A stretch of DNA of 64,000 nt from Symsagittifera roscoffensis (Eukaryota; Xenacoelomorpha; Acoela; Convolutidae), in the NCBI RefSeq assembly GCF_963678635.1, contig NC_087069.1, positions 6,491,472 through 6,555,471 on the forward strand, given 5' to 3'. The notes under the pieces were generated by a model. It did no database searches. It worked only from the letters and a program-made list of their open reading frames with translations, and was not told the origin of the DNA. The translations under genes were made by a program, and so were the position numbers. This document shows, piece after piece, positions 10,895 through 22,096 of this stretch; position 1 is the stretch's first letter; each line of letters opens with the position of its first letter.

Positions 10895-11720
10895 ATACAA
10901 ATCACATCTATCAAAATATACAAAAAAAACAACCCAAAGAAAAAATTTGGACAATACCATTTCTTTTAGAAAGTCCAAGAAACAAAGAATTTCAACCACC
11001 AGATCTTGAAATTGATTTTTTAAGTGATTCAGGAGCAGAATCAAACATAATAAACATTCCCACATGGAATGAGATAAAAACATACACCCAAAACTAACAC
11101 CCCTTGCAACCTCCAGTAAACTAGCAACAGCACAAGGATCAACATTGGTAAACTATGGAAAAGTTCAATTATTTCTTCTCCCCACAAGAACAATAGAGCA
11201 AAATAAAATTTTAAATAAACCATTTAAACAAATATTTCATATCACTGATATTAAACCATTTATCTCTAAATATATACCAACAATCAACATCTTGAATAGT
11301 AAAATACTAATCAAAGATAAGTACAAAAAAACAAAAGACACATCCCTAACATTTTTTCAAAGATTAAATAAACAACCACCATTCTTTTCAAAATTTTATC
11401 CAATATATAACCAACAAAGAAAACACCTGAAACCACTATCAGGAAACATATATAATTTTTCAATAAAACAAGTTCACCAATATGATAAAAATCAAAATAA
11501 ACAACAACTCTATATGTCAGACTTTGAATTCAAACCTATCCATAAGTTTTTCAAAATCACAATTTCATCCATAAAATATTTGAAAAATTCGAATTCAGTT
11601 ATAATTTCGTTACATGTATGCAACAATACACCATATCAAGTAACATTACCTTTAGGACTTTTAGGATATTGCAAAACCAACGCTACGATATCACCAATGC
11701 ATGAAAAAGCATACCGCTAA
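10891..11720 (+). pseudogene. pro: Aspartic protease, frameshifted
   Basis: In the -1 frame after gag, LSDSGAESNII (near 11020-11052) gives the retropepsin active-site motif DSGA. The frame then stops at 11095. The other frame, overlapping from about 11075, continues typical protease sequence (KLATAQGSTLVNYGKVQLFL) to 11720. A one-base indel in the run of A at 11076-11080 explains the break. Retropepsins mature the Gag and Pol polyproteins. The C-terminal part, up to 11720, is a linker toward RT that has no recognised domain. Its last 89 bases lie inside the tandemly repeated block. Confidence 0.7.
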
Positions 11721-11896
11721 ATAATATACTCCAGTTATTAGATATTTGTCAATCCACAATTCTTAATGAAGAATAATCCATAAATAATATAATAAGTAAT
11801 GAAAAAAGAAATACAGATTATTTCACAAAAACCCCATATTTCAAACCTACATTCAACATAAATAACTATACAGAGGATCAACAGAAATTTTTAACA

Positions 11897-13729
11897 ATGT
11901 TTAACTTCCAACATTCACAAATAACACAAGACGAATTTGATAAGTTAGCCAAACAGCTAATAAAATATTCATCAGTTTATGCAACATCCAAATTTGATGT
12001 TGGCAAAATCAGTTCATCACTACATCTCCCGTTAAAACCTGACGCAGTTTTCAAAAAACAAAGAGCAAGTAAAGTACCAATTCATTTACACGATAAAGTC
12101 AACAGATTACTCGATATTTTAGAACAATACAAAATTATCTCACCGGTAAACAAAGAAGAACAACCAAAAGGTAACACATTTATCAACCCGGTTATCATCC
12201 TAGCAAAAGGAGAATCATTAAAAATAGTTCTAGACGCTAGATATCTTAATTCACTAATAGACGAATCAAAATGCAATTGGCCTATTGAACCAATACAAGT
12301 TATTTTAACAAAAATCAACGGAAAATACTTTACAACCGCAGATATGAATAGTGCATACAATCAAATGCCACTAGATGAACAATCGCGACGCTTAACACAA
12401 TTTGTTATTGGAAATCAACAATATGAATTCAACCGCCTCTTCTATGGAATATCCATAGGACCAGCAGCATTTTCAGCTTTTATGAGTAAAATTTTTAGAC
12501 CACTAATACTCAAGAAAAGCGCAATCACCTTTTTAGAGGATGTTTTTATGCAATCACAGACAAAAGAAGAAATGTTTAAAGTTTTAGAACACTATCACAA
12601 AATACTTCAGAACGAAAATCTGAAGGCCGCTCCCGATAAATCACACTTCTTTTTAAAACGAGTTAAATTTTTAGGACACAATATAGAAAGAAAAACAGTC
12701 ACTCCATTAAAATCACGCATTGATGCTATTTAGAAGCTTCAACCACCAACAAACAAAAAGAAAATCCAAGAATTCCTTGGAATGTTAAATTTTTTAAGCA
12801 AATACGTCTATAAAATGCAATTATACTTAAGACCATTCTATAATATACTCAGACAACAAAATAATTTTGAATGGAATACAGAACATCAAACACGATTTGA
12901 AGAAATTAAAAAACTCCTAACTGAACAAATTTCGAATACAATTCCAGACCCAAATCAACCATTCTATGCAATGTGCGATGCTTCAAATTTTGGCATCGGC
13001 GCAGCGTTATTACAATCACATAATTGTACAAACAAAATGAACCTTATATCAGCAAATTCTCGATTATTCACTCAAGCAGAGCTAAGACTCTCAACCCTAA
13101 TGAGAGAAAGTACAGCCGTAATCTATACACTTACAGAATATGAATTTCTGATACTTGGATCAAAACATCCAACAGTTCTATTGACAGATCACAAACCAAT
13201 CATTTTTCTCTTTACACAAAAATCCAATCCAAATCACCGAGTTTACATATTTCAATTAATTCTAATGAAATTTCCAAACTTACATATAGTTTGGACAGCA
13301 GGAAAGAATCTTGCATTACCAGACACATTAAGTCGAAATACACCACCTGAATTACTTACACGTAAAACTACAGTTGAAATACCCAAAAATATAAAATTTT
13401 ACCTTGCAGAAAACGAAACATCACCCCGACTAGAATGCAAATATGCAGTAAAAACTGACGTTGAACAATCACAGATAAATAATTTACAACACTTCCCAAT
13501 TTATTTAGATTGCCAAAATAACCACTACGAAGTTGATCTACTTGGAACATCAACTTTCAAACCAATTCCATATTCACAATGGATAAAAAATAACACCCAA
13601 CAAAAAAGAGTAAAACAACACTCGCATAAAAAAGACCTTTTTCCATTAATTGAAAAAGAAAATCTAACTGATGAAAAAAATTACAATTACAACCTTGAAA
13701 CAATATCAAAATCTTTACCCAGTAATTAG
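11897..13729 (+). pseudogene. pol: Reverse transcriptase/RNase H, copy 1, interrupted by TAG
   Basis: This copy reads as Ty3/Gypsy-class RT followed by RNase H. RT motifs include VLDARYLNSLI, FTTADMNSAYNQMPL, FYGISIGPAAFSAFM and LGMLNFLSKYV. RNase H shows MCDASNFGIGAALL, RESTAVIYTL, LLTDHKP and ALPDTLSR. The catalytic box is FLED (12530-12541) rather than the usual YxDD, so the second catalytic Asp is Glu. TAG at 12731-12733 truncates RT; copy 2 has CAG there. A frameshift after 13670 (seven-A run) separates it from integrase. Predicted inactive. Confidence 0.88.
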
Positions 13730-14852
13730 ACAACTAAAATCATGGCACAAATATAAAATTAAACCCGTAAAAGCAGATACCCCAATTTTAGGAAATAAAA
13801 CACTCCTCCGATATTTTCGAAAATTCAACAATACAATAATTAATGAAAACACAGACCTTCTAGAATACCAATTAAATGAATCGACAGTTCCCTGTCTCCC
13901 TTTAAGTATGATTTTTATAGCTTTTAACATTTCACATACACAAAACATTAAAGGACACTCTGGATCAGAGAAAACATATTCAAATTTCATACAAAACTTT
14001 TATTTCCCAACTGCACCAATTTGGATAAAAGTACTATGCAATGATTGTATAGTATGTCAGCTAAAAAAACCTTATCCAAATCAAAAACAAATAGCACAAA
14101 AACAAGATTTTAAAGGACAAAGTTTGTACTTTAACCACCGTATTTCATTTGATACAAAAGGACCAATTTCACCATCATCCGAAGGAAACTCCTACATTAT
14201 GGTAATTGTTGACGCATTTACACATTATGTAGCACTTAACCCATTACCACATTGTAACGCTTATTACGCTTACACAACACTTTATGAACACTGGATAGCC
14301 AAATTCGGACTACCAGAATTTTTAGTTACAGACAACGGCACAGAATTCATAAATAACGAAATCATCACATTATGTCATTTATATAACATCAAACACAAAC
14401 CACGTACATCTCATGCACCTTGGACAAACGGCTTAGTCGAAGGTATGAACAGTTCACTGCAAGAATATCTTAGATGTATCATCAATATAAATGATACAAG
14501 ATACACCGAATGGTCAGCAGATGTAAAACTATTTCCCTTGGCATATAATTCACAAATCACGACAACTCTAGGAATGTCACCATATGAAATGGTTTTTAAT
14601 CAAAAGCCACGCAAACCAATTATGTTTACAGCAAACTCTCATAAAAATGCACAAAGCCATTGTCAACCGAATAAAGACTCAATTTGTTATAACCTACCTT
14701 TACACACACATGATGAAGATCATTTTCATCACCCACAAATTCTTAAATTAGCCTCCGGTACACACACCGAATGGATTTTAAACAGAGATAAAAAAACACA
14801 ACGAAATTTACCAAAAAGTAACAAAAAAGTTGTTACAAAGGCAAAACATTAA
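13671..14852 (+). CDS. pol: Integrase, copy 1 (open)
   Basis: This 393-codon frame is +1 relative to RT. An HHCC zinc-binding region (SHTQNIKGHSG ... CNDCIVC, residues about 88-130) precedes a DDE core: Asp about 160 (FDTKG), Asp about 221 (VTDNGTEF), Glu about 257 (GLVEGMN), the last two 35 residues apart as in retroviral integrases. Integrase inserts the cDNA into the genome. The frame reads through in this copy but stops at TAA 21221 in copy 2. The ATG used is only the first in frame; the real protein would be released from Pol. Confidence 0.88.
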   Translation: MKKITITTLKQYQNLYPVIRQLKSWHKYKIKPVKADTPILGNKTLLRYFRKFNNTIINENTDLLEYQLNESTVPCLPLSMIFIAFNISHTQNIKGHSGSEKTYSNFIQNFYFPTAPIWIKVLCNDCIVCQLKKPYPNQKQIAQKQDFKGQSLYFNHRISFDTKGPISPSSEGNSYIMVIVDAFTHYVALNPLPHCNAYYAYTTLYEHWIAKFGLPEFLVTDNGTEFINNEIITLCHLYNIKHKPRTSHAPWTNGLVEGMNSSLQEYLRCIININDTRYTEWSADVKLFPLAYNSQITTTLGMSPYEMVFNQKPRKPIMFTANSHKNAQSHCQPNKDSICYNLPLHTHDEDHFHHPQILKLASGTHTEWILNRDKKTQRNLPKSNKKVVTKAKH

Positions 14853-15432
14853 TGAACAAATAAATTCACGCTTTACACCAGCCTCCGATTTAAAAATTGG
14901 AACATTTGTTTTAATACCCAATTTTAACACTCAAAAAGGAATTTCTAAAAAATTACAACCCCTTTGTAAAGGACCATACCAAATAATTGCCAAACCCACT
15001 GATGTCACATATAAAATCACCGCCTCAGAACAAAAAGAAATTGTTCAACATCGAAACAATCTATTACCTTATTACCCAAAAGAATACGCACTACGCGAAA
15101 TAACTCAATTATATTCTTTCACAGGTTTAAAAGTTATTCAAAATAACCCACATACAGAAAATGAAGCAAAAGACCAACATGACATTCATCCCGAAAACCA
15201 AAATAAAAAATCAACTACAATAAAACACAATACAAAAAAGCTAGAAAAAAATATTCCCCAAAAAGAAAGAAAAAATAGAAAAATGACAGAAAAAATTATA
15301 CCCCAAGAACAAATCGACATATCAGAACATAGAGAGTCATCACGACTTAGAAATCAACCACGAAAAAACTATAAAACATTCATCCCACAATCTAAAATAT
15401 TAAAGAAAGTTGAATTTCAAAAACAGTTTTAA
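14830..15432 (+). pseudogene. pol: Integrase C-terminal domain, copy 1, out of frame
   Basis: The 200-codon frame overlaps the integrase frame by 23 bases and is +1 to it, with the shift at an A-rich stretch (14812-14830). It begins with an SH3-like integrase tail (DLKIGTFVLIP, CKGPYQIIAKP) of the GPY/F kind, followed by a long, very Lys/Glu/Asn-rich basic tail. It is probably the natural end of Pol, cut off by a homopolymer indel that copy 2 shares. Confidence 0.7.
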
Positions 15433-16252
15433 TTTTACATTTAATAATCTTTGCACCTCTGAAATATTTTGAACTTTCATTTTTCAAAATAACATGCTGA
15501 CAGACACGAAACGATTCTAGTTCAAAATTAGCCAATAGGATTCATCCAATCCGTCACCTTCTATAACTCTAACACAAACCAACTAGACGAAAGATATTAA
15601 ACTCCAGGCATATCTATAACTATAATTTTGCGACCTCCAGGTCAAAAATAAGCAAACCATTCCAACTTGACAACTAAAATAAATATCACCATAATATCAT
15701 AACCCTCCCTTATCTAATAACCCAAAGATCAACTATATTTCCCCAACTCAGACCTCAAAAACCCCCCAAACAAATATGTTAAATTAGCCTAAAGTAAGAG
15801 AACGACCATTTTAATTAGCCTAAAGTATCAAAAACTCAAAAATACCCCAGATCACTTGACAAAAAATAATAAAGAAAAAGAAGACCTCCCGATCACCATA
15901 AAATTTGCCCCCAACAATTTTTCACAAAACTTAACCCACTTGTCAAAAAACCAATAAATAATTCGACCACACTTGAAAATTACCTCAAACAACAAAAAAT
16001 ATTCGATCGAGAAGCCATTTCTTAAATGCTCTTCTCTCGACCAGTCAACATAATTCTTAACATTCTCATAAACTTTTTAACGATATTTAAACTTTTAATC
16101 ATATTTCTTTTTGATACCTTTGAAGCTTTTATAATAATCTTAATCATTTTTTGCAATATTTTTTAAAATTTCTATTCCATAATTGAACTATACCTCCAAC
16201 TTTCAAAAGCTATTGACTATATCCACAGGTACGATTCACAAAACTTATCTAA
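15433..16252 (+). other. Spacer between pol and the membrane ORF, copy 1
   Basis: No substantial plus-strand frame is open. The spacer holds a direct repeat of TTAGCCTAAAGTA (15785 and 15815) and a possible 3' splice site, ATATCCACAG (ends 16228), just before the next ORF. That site could serve a spliced env-type message. The same sequence recurs at 22677-23496. Confidence 0.45.
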
Positions 16253-16441
16253 ATGATACGAACCATTTTTAGTAGAACCGATATTTTTTTACTATTTGTA
16301 ACTTTTATAACATTTCTATCATCCCTCATCTTGACAATATGCAAATGTATAAAAAAAGCAATCATCACATTCACCCTAGCAACAATTCTCCTAATTCTTT
16401 TTCTAGAAGAATACTACAATAAACATAAATTTTTTCACTAA
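16253..16441 (+). CDS. Small membrane protein ORF, copy 1
   Basis: The 62-codon ORF has two hydrophobic segments (about residues 11-30, FLLFVTFITFLSSLILTI, and 36-52, AIITFTLATILLILFL) separated by a short Cys/Lys turn. It could be a hairpin membrane protein. Alternatively it is the N-terminal anchor of the following Met-less ORF, reached by a -1 shift at a T6 run in the 13-base overlap. AT-rich DNA gives hydrophobic frames easily, so translation is unproven. Copy 2 (23497-23685) is intact with one substitution. Confidence 0.4.
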   Translation: MIRTIFSRTDIFLLFVTFITFLSSLILTICKCIKKAIITFTLATILLILFLEEYYNKHKFFH

Positions 16442-17583
16442 AAGAAATAGATCAAAAACCATCAAAAATTGCTAACCAACAATCACACAGTCAGTCTTCA
16501 CCGACATCATCCCAAGAAAACCCAACACCACCTACAACTACCCGAAACCCCCAAACATCTGCACGAACTTCTTTCCAAGATAACCCCTATACCTTTGAAG
16601 AACGACACGCTCGCTTATCTGAACCACTAGAACCAGCTCAACGACAAGCACCTCTAAGTGAACCAACATATAACTTATACCCAACACTACCACAAGAATT
16701 AAGTAGAATACGAAATCTTAGTCAAAATCAAAATACAGTTGAAATACATAGACAATTTATACATCCTCGACGAAACAGAAATTTTCAAACCCCCCGAGTT
16801 CATTTTGATATACCCCAATCCCCATCACAAAGTACTCCAGAAAACCCCATTGGGATATTACCAGAAACCCCTACGCTTCTTTCACAACATAGCACCTCAA
16901 GCTTACCCTCGGATTACTTAGGTTCAACACCAACATCTGAACAAATACGTGAAAATCCCTTTAACCCCCCAAACCAAACATCACGACTACCATATTGGAC
17001 AACACAATCATTCACACAAGGTAAACAAAATTTAATCAATGATCCAATAGATAATTCTACGGATACAACAACATCCTCATCACTACCAGAAACATTATCA
17101 CTACCATCAACACCATCAATAAGCCAGATTTCACCAACGCCTTTTAACTTAAATTTCCCAAATAACCTCGACGCTAGATATCGAGAACAATCATCAACAA
17201 ATATTCCTTTAAGACTAGACTGGAATACATTCACAGCACCTCCATCATTATTTGGACAACACCCAGAAAGTAACCGACTCCACAACTGGGCACTCAATAG
17301 ACTGCAATATAGACAAGACATCCACGAAGACATTCGTGATCATAACATCCAAATACTCCAACAAAATAGTCTACAATTAAAATTTGAAATCACGGTTAAA
17401 CTAAACAACATTGCTCAACATCCCAACCCATTAAACCCACCAAATATAACAGCTCAATCACTACCACCACCATTTATAACAACTGAAGTAATATACAAAT
17501 ACGACAGATATACCAAAAAGACAATTGGTTACATCACATTTTATAACCCATACTCAGGATTATCATACACATGTATATTCTAA
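16429..17583 (+). CDS. Met-less Pro/Ser/Thr-rich ORF, copy 1, unknown function
   Basis: A 384-codon frame is open from after TAA 16426 to TAA 17581 without a single ATG codon. The first 230 residues are rich in Pro, Ser, Thr, Gln and Asn with few hydrophobics. The last 150 look more folded (RLDWNTFTAPPSLFG, LKFEITVKLNNI) and end in YNPYSGLSYTCIF. It overlaps the membrane ORF by 13 bases upstream and the env signal peptide by 13 bases downstream. A frame this long in AT-rich DNA is unlikely by chance. Initiation would need splicing or frameshifting. The family is not recognised. The frame is also open in copy 2 (23673-24827). Confidence 0.6.
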   Translation: MFSLKEIDQKPSKIANQQSHSQSSPTSSQENPTPPTTTRNPQTSARTSFQDNPYTFEERHARLSEPLEPAQRQAPLSEPTYNLYPTLPQELSRIRNLSQNQNTVEIHRQFIHPRRNRNFQTPRVHFDIPQSPSQSTPENPIGILPETPTLLSQHSTSSLPSDYLGSTPTSEQIRENPFNPPNQTSRLPYWTTQSFTQGKQNLINDPIDNSTDTTTSSSLPETLSLPSTPSISQISPTPFNLNFPNNLDARYREQSSTNIPLRLDWNTFTAPPSLFGQHPESNRLHNWALNRLQYRQDIHEDIRDHNIQILQQNSLQLKFEITVKLNNIAQHPNPLNPPNITAQSLPPPFITTEVIYKYDRYTKKTIGYITFYNPYSGLSYTCIF

Positions 17584-18887
17584 AAACATTAATTTTTCTC
17601 CAACTCCTTTTTCTAGTAATCTCCAACCAGAACATAAATCCTTCCCCCCGCACATGACCCCAAGATTTATTAGTAACACATTACGATTGTGAAGAAAATG
17701 AACAAAAAACACTAAACAAATATGCAATAATTCAAGTATCACAAGGCGAAACAGAACCACAAGCTATAGAAACTACCAATGTAATAGCGACACTTTATTC
17801 AAAAGCCCGAGCAACAACAGTTATAGGATATAAATTCACAGCAACCATTTCTGAAAAGAAAGTACATTGTTCACAAGTCTCAAATGGAAATAAAAACGAC
17901 CACGAATCATTCTACCAGAGTAATATCGAACGACTTTTACATCTCAATCCCGAAGATTGTAAAAACGAGTTACTCAGACTAAATATCACAAGAAATAAAA
18001 ACACAGATAGAAAGTTCGTATATTTCCAAGTTTTTGCAGATTCTGTACATCAAGCAGAACTTGAAGGATATCAAGGACATATAAAACTAGATGAAAAATA
18101 CCCATACAACGGCGCACACGGAAGATTTTTTTATGACATACACGATAAACACTGGATACCACACATTGGTATAAATAACCCATCAAACTGCAAAGCAGAC
18201 ACAAAAAATAAAGGATATCAAGAAATAATGTTTTTCGATTGGAAAATACAACTCGAAAAAATACACCTCACACGCGATTTATCTGAAAACACAATGATCT
18301 ATCAAGGAATTAGATTACCTTGTAAAAACGATCAAGGCTATTGTGACCCTACAACACGAACACAAGCAACAATTGTTTGGTTCCCCGAAGACACATGTAC
18401 AACATTTCAAGTAGCAAAAATACACGCTCGAATGATAAAATTTCACAAAAAATATTTTATACAATCAATTCCATACGAACAAGTAAATCCATCACGAAAA
18501 CAAAGTTCTAATTTTAATAACATACACAATATAGAAAATAAATTGACACGTTTTCAAATATATCAAGAAACAGAACTTGCATGTAAATACAGAAACCCAC
18601 TTCACAAAACACAATACTCCGAAATATTAGTTGAATACGAAAAAAGATTCGACATGACCACTGGAAAAATAAAAATCGACCCATACGCCACAAGTCATCC
18701 TATAAACGAAGGAACATCATATATACCAGTTAATTTTCAAAAAAGTAAAGGTCAACCTGGTGGACATCTAAAGCCCCGTGACACTAGAAGCACACGTTTA
18801 CAAGAATTATCACTAATGAATAGTACATATTTCGGTAAAATCCGCTACGATATTCACTTAGATATGAAATTAGACCATATCAAGTAA
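17571..18887 (+). pseudogene. env: Env glycoprotein N-terminal half, copy 1 (chimeric end)
   Basis: ATG 17571 opens a signal peptide (YILKTLIFLQLLFLVIS). An in-frame TGA follows at 17655. The same frame then continues to 18887 as a Cys-containing ectodomain with N-glycosylation sites (NIT, NST) and segments such as PEDTCTTFQVAKIHARM. The last four codons and stop come from pol sequence at the tandem junction, so the ectodomain is cut off here. The natural continuation is at 27154-28461. Env would mediate entry into cells; the family is not assigned. It is broken by the TGA and by the rearrangement. Confidence 0.65.
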
Positions 18888-19140
18888 CATTACCTTTAGG
18901 ACTTTTAGGATATTGCAAAACCAACGCTACGATATCACCAATGCATGAAAAAGCATACCGCTAAATAATATACTCCAGTTATTAGATATTTGTCAATCCA
19001 CAATTCTTAATGAAGAATTATCCATAAATAATATAATAAGTAATGAAAAAAGAAATACAGATTATTTCACAAAAACCCCATATTTCAAACCTACATTCAA
19101 CATAAATAACTATACAGAGGATCAACAGAAATTTTTAACA

Positions 19141-20961
19141 ATGTTTAACTTCCAACATTCACAAATAACACAAGACGAATTTGATAAGTTAGCCAAACAG
19201 CTAATAAAATATTCATCAGTTTATGCAACATCCAAATTTGATGTTGGCAAAATCAGTTCATCACTACATCTCCCGTTAAAACCTGACGCAGTTTTCAAAA
19301 AACAAAGAGCAAGTAAAGTACCAATTCATTTACACGATAAAGTCAACAGATTACTCGATATTTTAGAACAATACAAAATTATCTCACCGGTAAACAAAGA
19401 AGAACAACCAAAAGGTAACACATTTATCAACCCGGTTATCATCCTAGCAAAAGGAGAATCATTAAAAATAGTTCTAGACGCTAGATATCTTAATTCACTA
19501 ATAGACGAATCAAAATGCAATTGGCCTATTGAACCAATACAAGTTATTTTAACAAAAATCAACGGAAAATACTTTACAACCGCAGATATGAATAGTGCAT
19601 ACAATCAAATGCCACTAGATGAACAATCGCGACGCTTAACACAATTTGTTATTGGAAATCAACAATATGAATTCAACCGCCTCTTCTATGGAATATCCAT
19701 AGGACCAGCAGCATTTTCAGCTTTTATGAGTAAAATTTTTAGACCACTAATACTCAAGAAAAACGCAATCACCTTTTTAGAGGATGTTTTTATGCAATCA
19801 CAGACAAAAGAAGAAATGTTTAAAGTTTTAGAACACTATCACAAAATACTTCAGAACGAAAATCTGAAGGCCGCTCCCGATAAATCACACTTCTTTTTAA
19901 AACGAGTTAAATTTTTAGGACACAATATAGAAAGAAAAACAGTCACTCCATTAAAATCACGCATTGATGCTATTCAGAAGCTTCAACCACCAACAAACAA
20001 AAAGAAAATCCAAGAATTCCTTGGAATGTTAAATTTTTTAAGCAAATACGTCTATAAAATGCAATTATACTTAAGACCATTCTATAATATACTCAGACAA
20101 CAAAATAATTTTGAATGGAATACAGAACATCAAACACGATTTGAAGAAATTAAAAAACTCCTAACTGAACAAATTTCGAATACAATTCCAGACCCAAATC
20201 AACCATTCTATGCAATGTGCGATGCTTCAAATTTTGGCATCGGCGCAGCGTTATTACAATCACATAATTGTACAAACAAAATGAACCTTATATCAGCAAA
20301 TTCTCGATTATTCACTCAAGCAGAGCTAAGACTCTCAACCCTAATGAGAGAAAGTACAGCCGTAATCTATACACTTACAGAATATGAATTTCTGATACTT
20401 GGATCAAAACATCCAACAGTTCTATTGACAGATCACAAACCAATCATTTTTCTCTTTACACAAAAATCCAATCCAAATCACCGAGTTTACATATTTCAAT
20501 TAATTCTAATGAAATTTCCAAACTTACATATAGTTTGGACAGCAGGAAAGAATCTTGCATTACCAGACACATTAAGTCGAAATACACCACCTGAATTACT
20601 TACACGTAAAACTACAGTTGAAATACCCAAAAATATAAAATTTTACCTTGCAGAAAACGAAACATCACCCCGACTAGAATGCAAATATGCAGTAAAAACT
20701 GACGTTGAACAATCACAGATAAATAATTTACAACACTTCCCAATTTATTTAGATTGCCAAAATAACCACTACGAAGTTGATCTACTTGGAACATCAACTT
20801 TCAAACCAATTCCATATTCACAATGGATAAAAAATAACACCCAACAAAAAAGAGTAAAACAAAACTCGCATAAAAAAGACCTTTTTCCATTAATTGAAAA
20901 AGAAAATCTAACTGATGAAAAAAATTACAATTACAACCTTGAAACAATATCAAAATCTTGA
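19141..20961 (+). CDS. pol: Reverse transcriptase/RNase H, copy 2 (open frame)
   Basis: The 606-codon frame is uninterrupted from RT through RNase H because position 19975 is C (CAG) where copy 1 has TAG. In this copy the frame is also open upstream to about 18967, since the TAA of copy 1 reads TTA. RT and RNase H motifs are as in copy 1, including the unusual FLED box at 19774-19785 and all four RNase H acidic residues. The frame ends at TGA 20959, just beyond the shared seven-A run where the integrase frame takes over. Confidence 0.88.
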   Translation: MFNFQHSQITQDEFDKLAKQLIKYSSVYATSKFDVGKISSSLHLPLKPDAVFKKQRASKVPIHLHDKVNRLLDILEQYKIISPVNKEEQPKGNTFINPVIILAKGESLKIVLDARYLNSLIDESKCNWPIEPIQVILTKINGKYFTTADMNSAYNQMPLDEQSRRLTQFVIGNQQYEFNRLFYGISIGPAAFSAFMSKIFRPLILKKNAITFLEDVFMQSQTKEEMFKVLEHYHKILQNENLKAAPDKSHFFLKRVKFLGHNIERKTVTPLKSRIDAIQKLQPPTNKKKIQEFLGMLNFLSKYVYKMQLYLRPFYNILRQQNNFEWNTEHQTRFEEIKKLLTEQISNTIPDPNQPFYAMCDASNFGIGAALLQSHNCTNKMNLISANSRLFTQAELRLSTLMRESTAVIYTLTEYEFLILGSKHPTVLLTDHKPIIFLFTQKSNPNHRVYIFQLILMKFPNLHIVWTAGKNLALPDTLSRNTPPELLTRKTTVEIPKNIKFYLAENETSPRLECKYAVKTDVEQSQINNLQHFPIYLDCQNNHYEVDLLGTSTFKPIPYSQWIKNNTQQKRVKQNSHKKDLFPLIEKENLTDEKNYNYNLETISKS

Positions 20962-22096
20962 CCCAGTAATTAGACAACTAAAATCATGGCACAAATATAA
21001 AACTAAACCCGTAAAAGCAGATACCCCAATTTTAGGAAATAAAACACTCCTCCGATATTTTCGAAAATTCAACAATACAATAATTAATGAAAACACAGAC
21101 CTTCTAGAATACCAATTAAATGAATCGACAGTTCCCTGTCTCCCTTTAAGTATGATTTTTATAGCTTTTAACATTTCACATACACAAAACATTAAAGGAC
21201 ACTCTGGATCAGAGAAAACATAATCAAATTTCATACAAAACTTTTATTTCCCAACTGCACCAATTTGGATAAAAGTACTATGCAATGATTGTATAGTATG
21301 TCAGCTAAAAAAACCTTATCCAAATCAAAAACAAATAGCACAAAAACAAGATTTTAAAGGACAAAGTTTGTACTTTAACCACCGTATTTCATTTGATACA
21401 AAAGGACCAATTTCACCATCATCCGAAGGAAACTCCTACATTATGGTAATTGTTGACGCATTTACACATTATGCAGCACTTAACCCATTACCACATTGTA
21501 ACGCTTATTACGCTTACACAACACTTTATGAACACTGGATAGCCAAATTCGGACTACCAGAATTTTTAGTTACAGACAACGGCACAGAATTCATAAATAA
21601 CGAAATCATCACATTATGTCATTTATATAACATCAAACACAAACCACGTACATCTCATGCACCTTGGACAAACGGCTTAGTCGAAGGTATGAACAGTTCA
21701 CTGCAAGAATATCTTAGATGTATCATCAATATAAATGATACAAGATACACCGAATGGTCAGCAGATGTAAAACTATTTCCCTTGGCATATAATTCACAAA
21801 TCACGACAACTCTAGGAATGTCACCATATGAAATGGTTTTTAATCAAAAGCCACGCAAACCAATTATGTTTACAGCAAACTCTCATAAAAATGCACAAAG
21901 CCATTGTCAACCGAATAAAGACTCAATTTGTTATAACCTACCTTTACACACACATGATGAAGATCATTTTCATCACCCACAAATTCTTAAATTAGCCTCC
22001 GGTACACACACCGAATGGATTTTAAACAGAGATAAAAAAACACAACGAAATTTACCAAAAAGTAACAAAAAAGTTGTTACAAAGGCAAAACATTAA
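20915..22096 (+). pseudogene. pol: Integrase, copy 2, interrupted by TAA
   Basis: It has the same architecture as copy 1 (HHCC, then DDE core). TAT becomes TAA at 21221-21223 right after the HSGSEKT segment of the zinc-binding region, so the zinc domain is cut. The core resumes in the same frame and is open to 22096, with Asp, Asp and Glu present (FDTKG, VTDNGTEF, LVEGMN). One Val to Ala change distinguishes its core from copy 1. Confidence 0.85.

Larger units (their letters stand above)
11632..18875 (+). repeat. Tandem unit 1 (7244 bp, pol to mid-env)
   Basis: Positions 11632-18875 and 18876-26119 align base for base with a shift of 7244 and about 17-20 differences by eye. The head-to-tail junction at 18875/18876 joins env (ATTAGAC) to pol (CATATCAAG) with only a 2-base overlap (AC). 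Unit 1 differs from units 2 and 3 at, for example, 11777 (A versus T), 12519 (G versus A) and 12731 (T versus C). Confidence 0.93.

Noticed and set aside
17986-18204. Minus-strand 72-codon frame (again at 25230-25448)
   Set aside because: It lies antisense to the env ectodomain and has no supporting feature.
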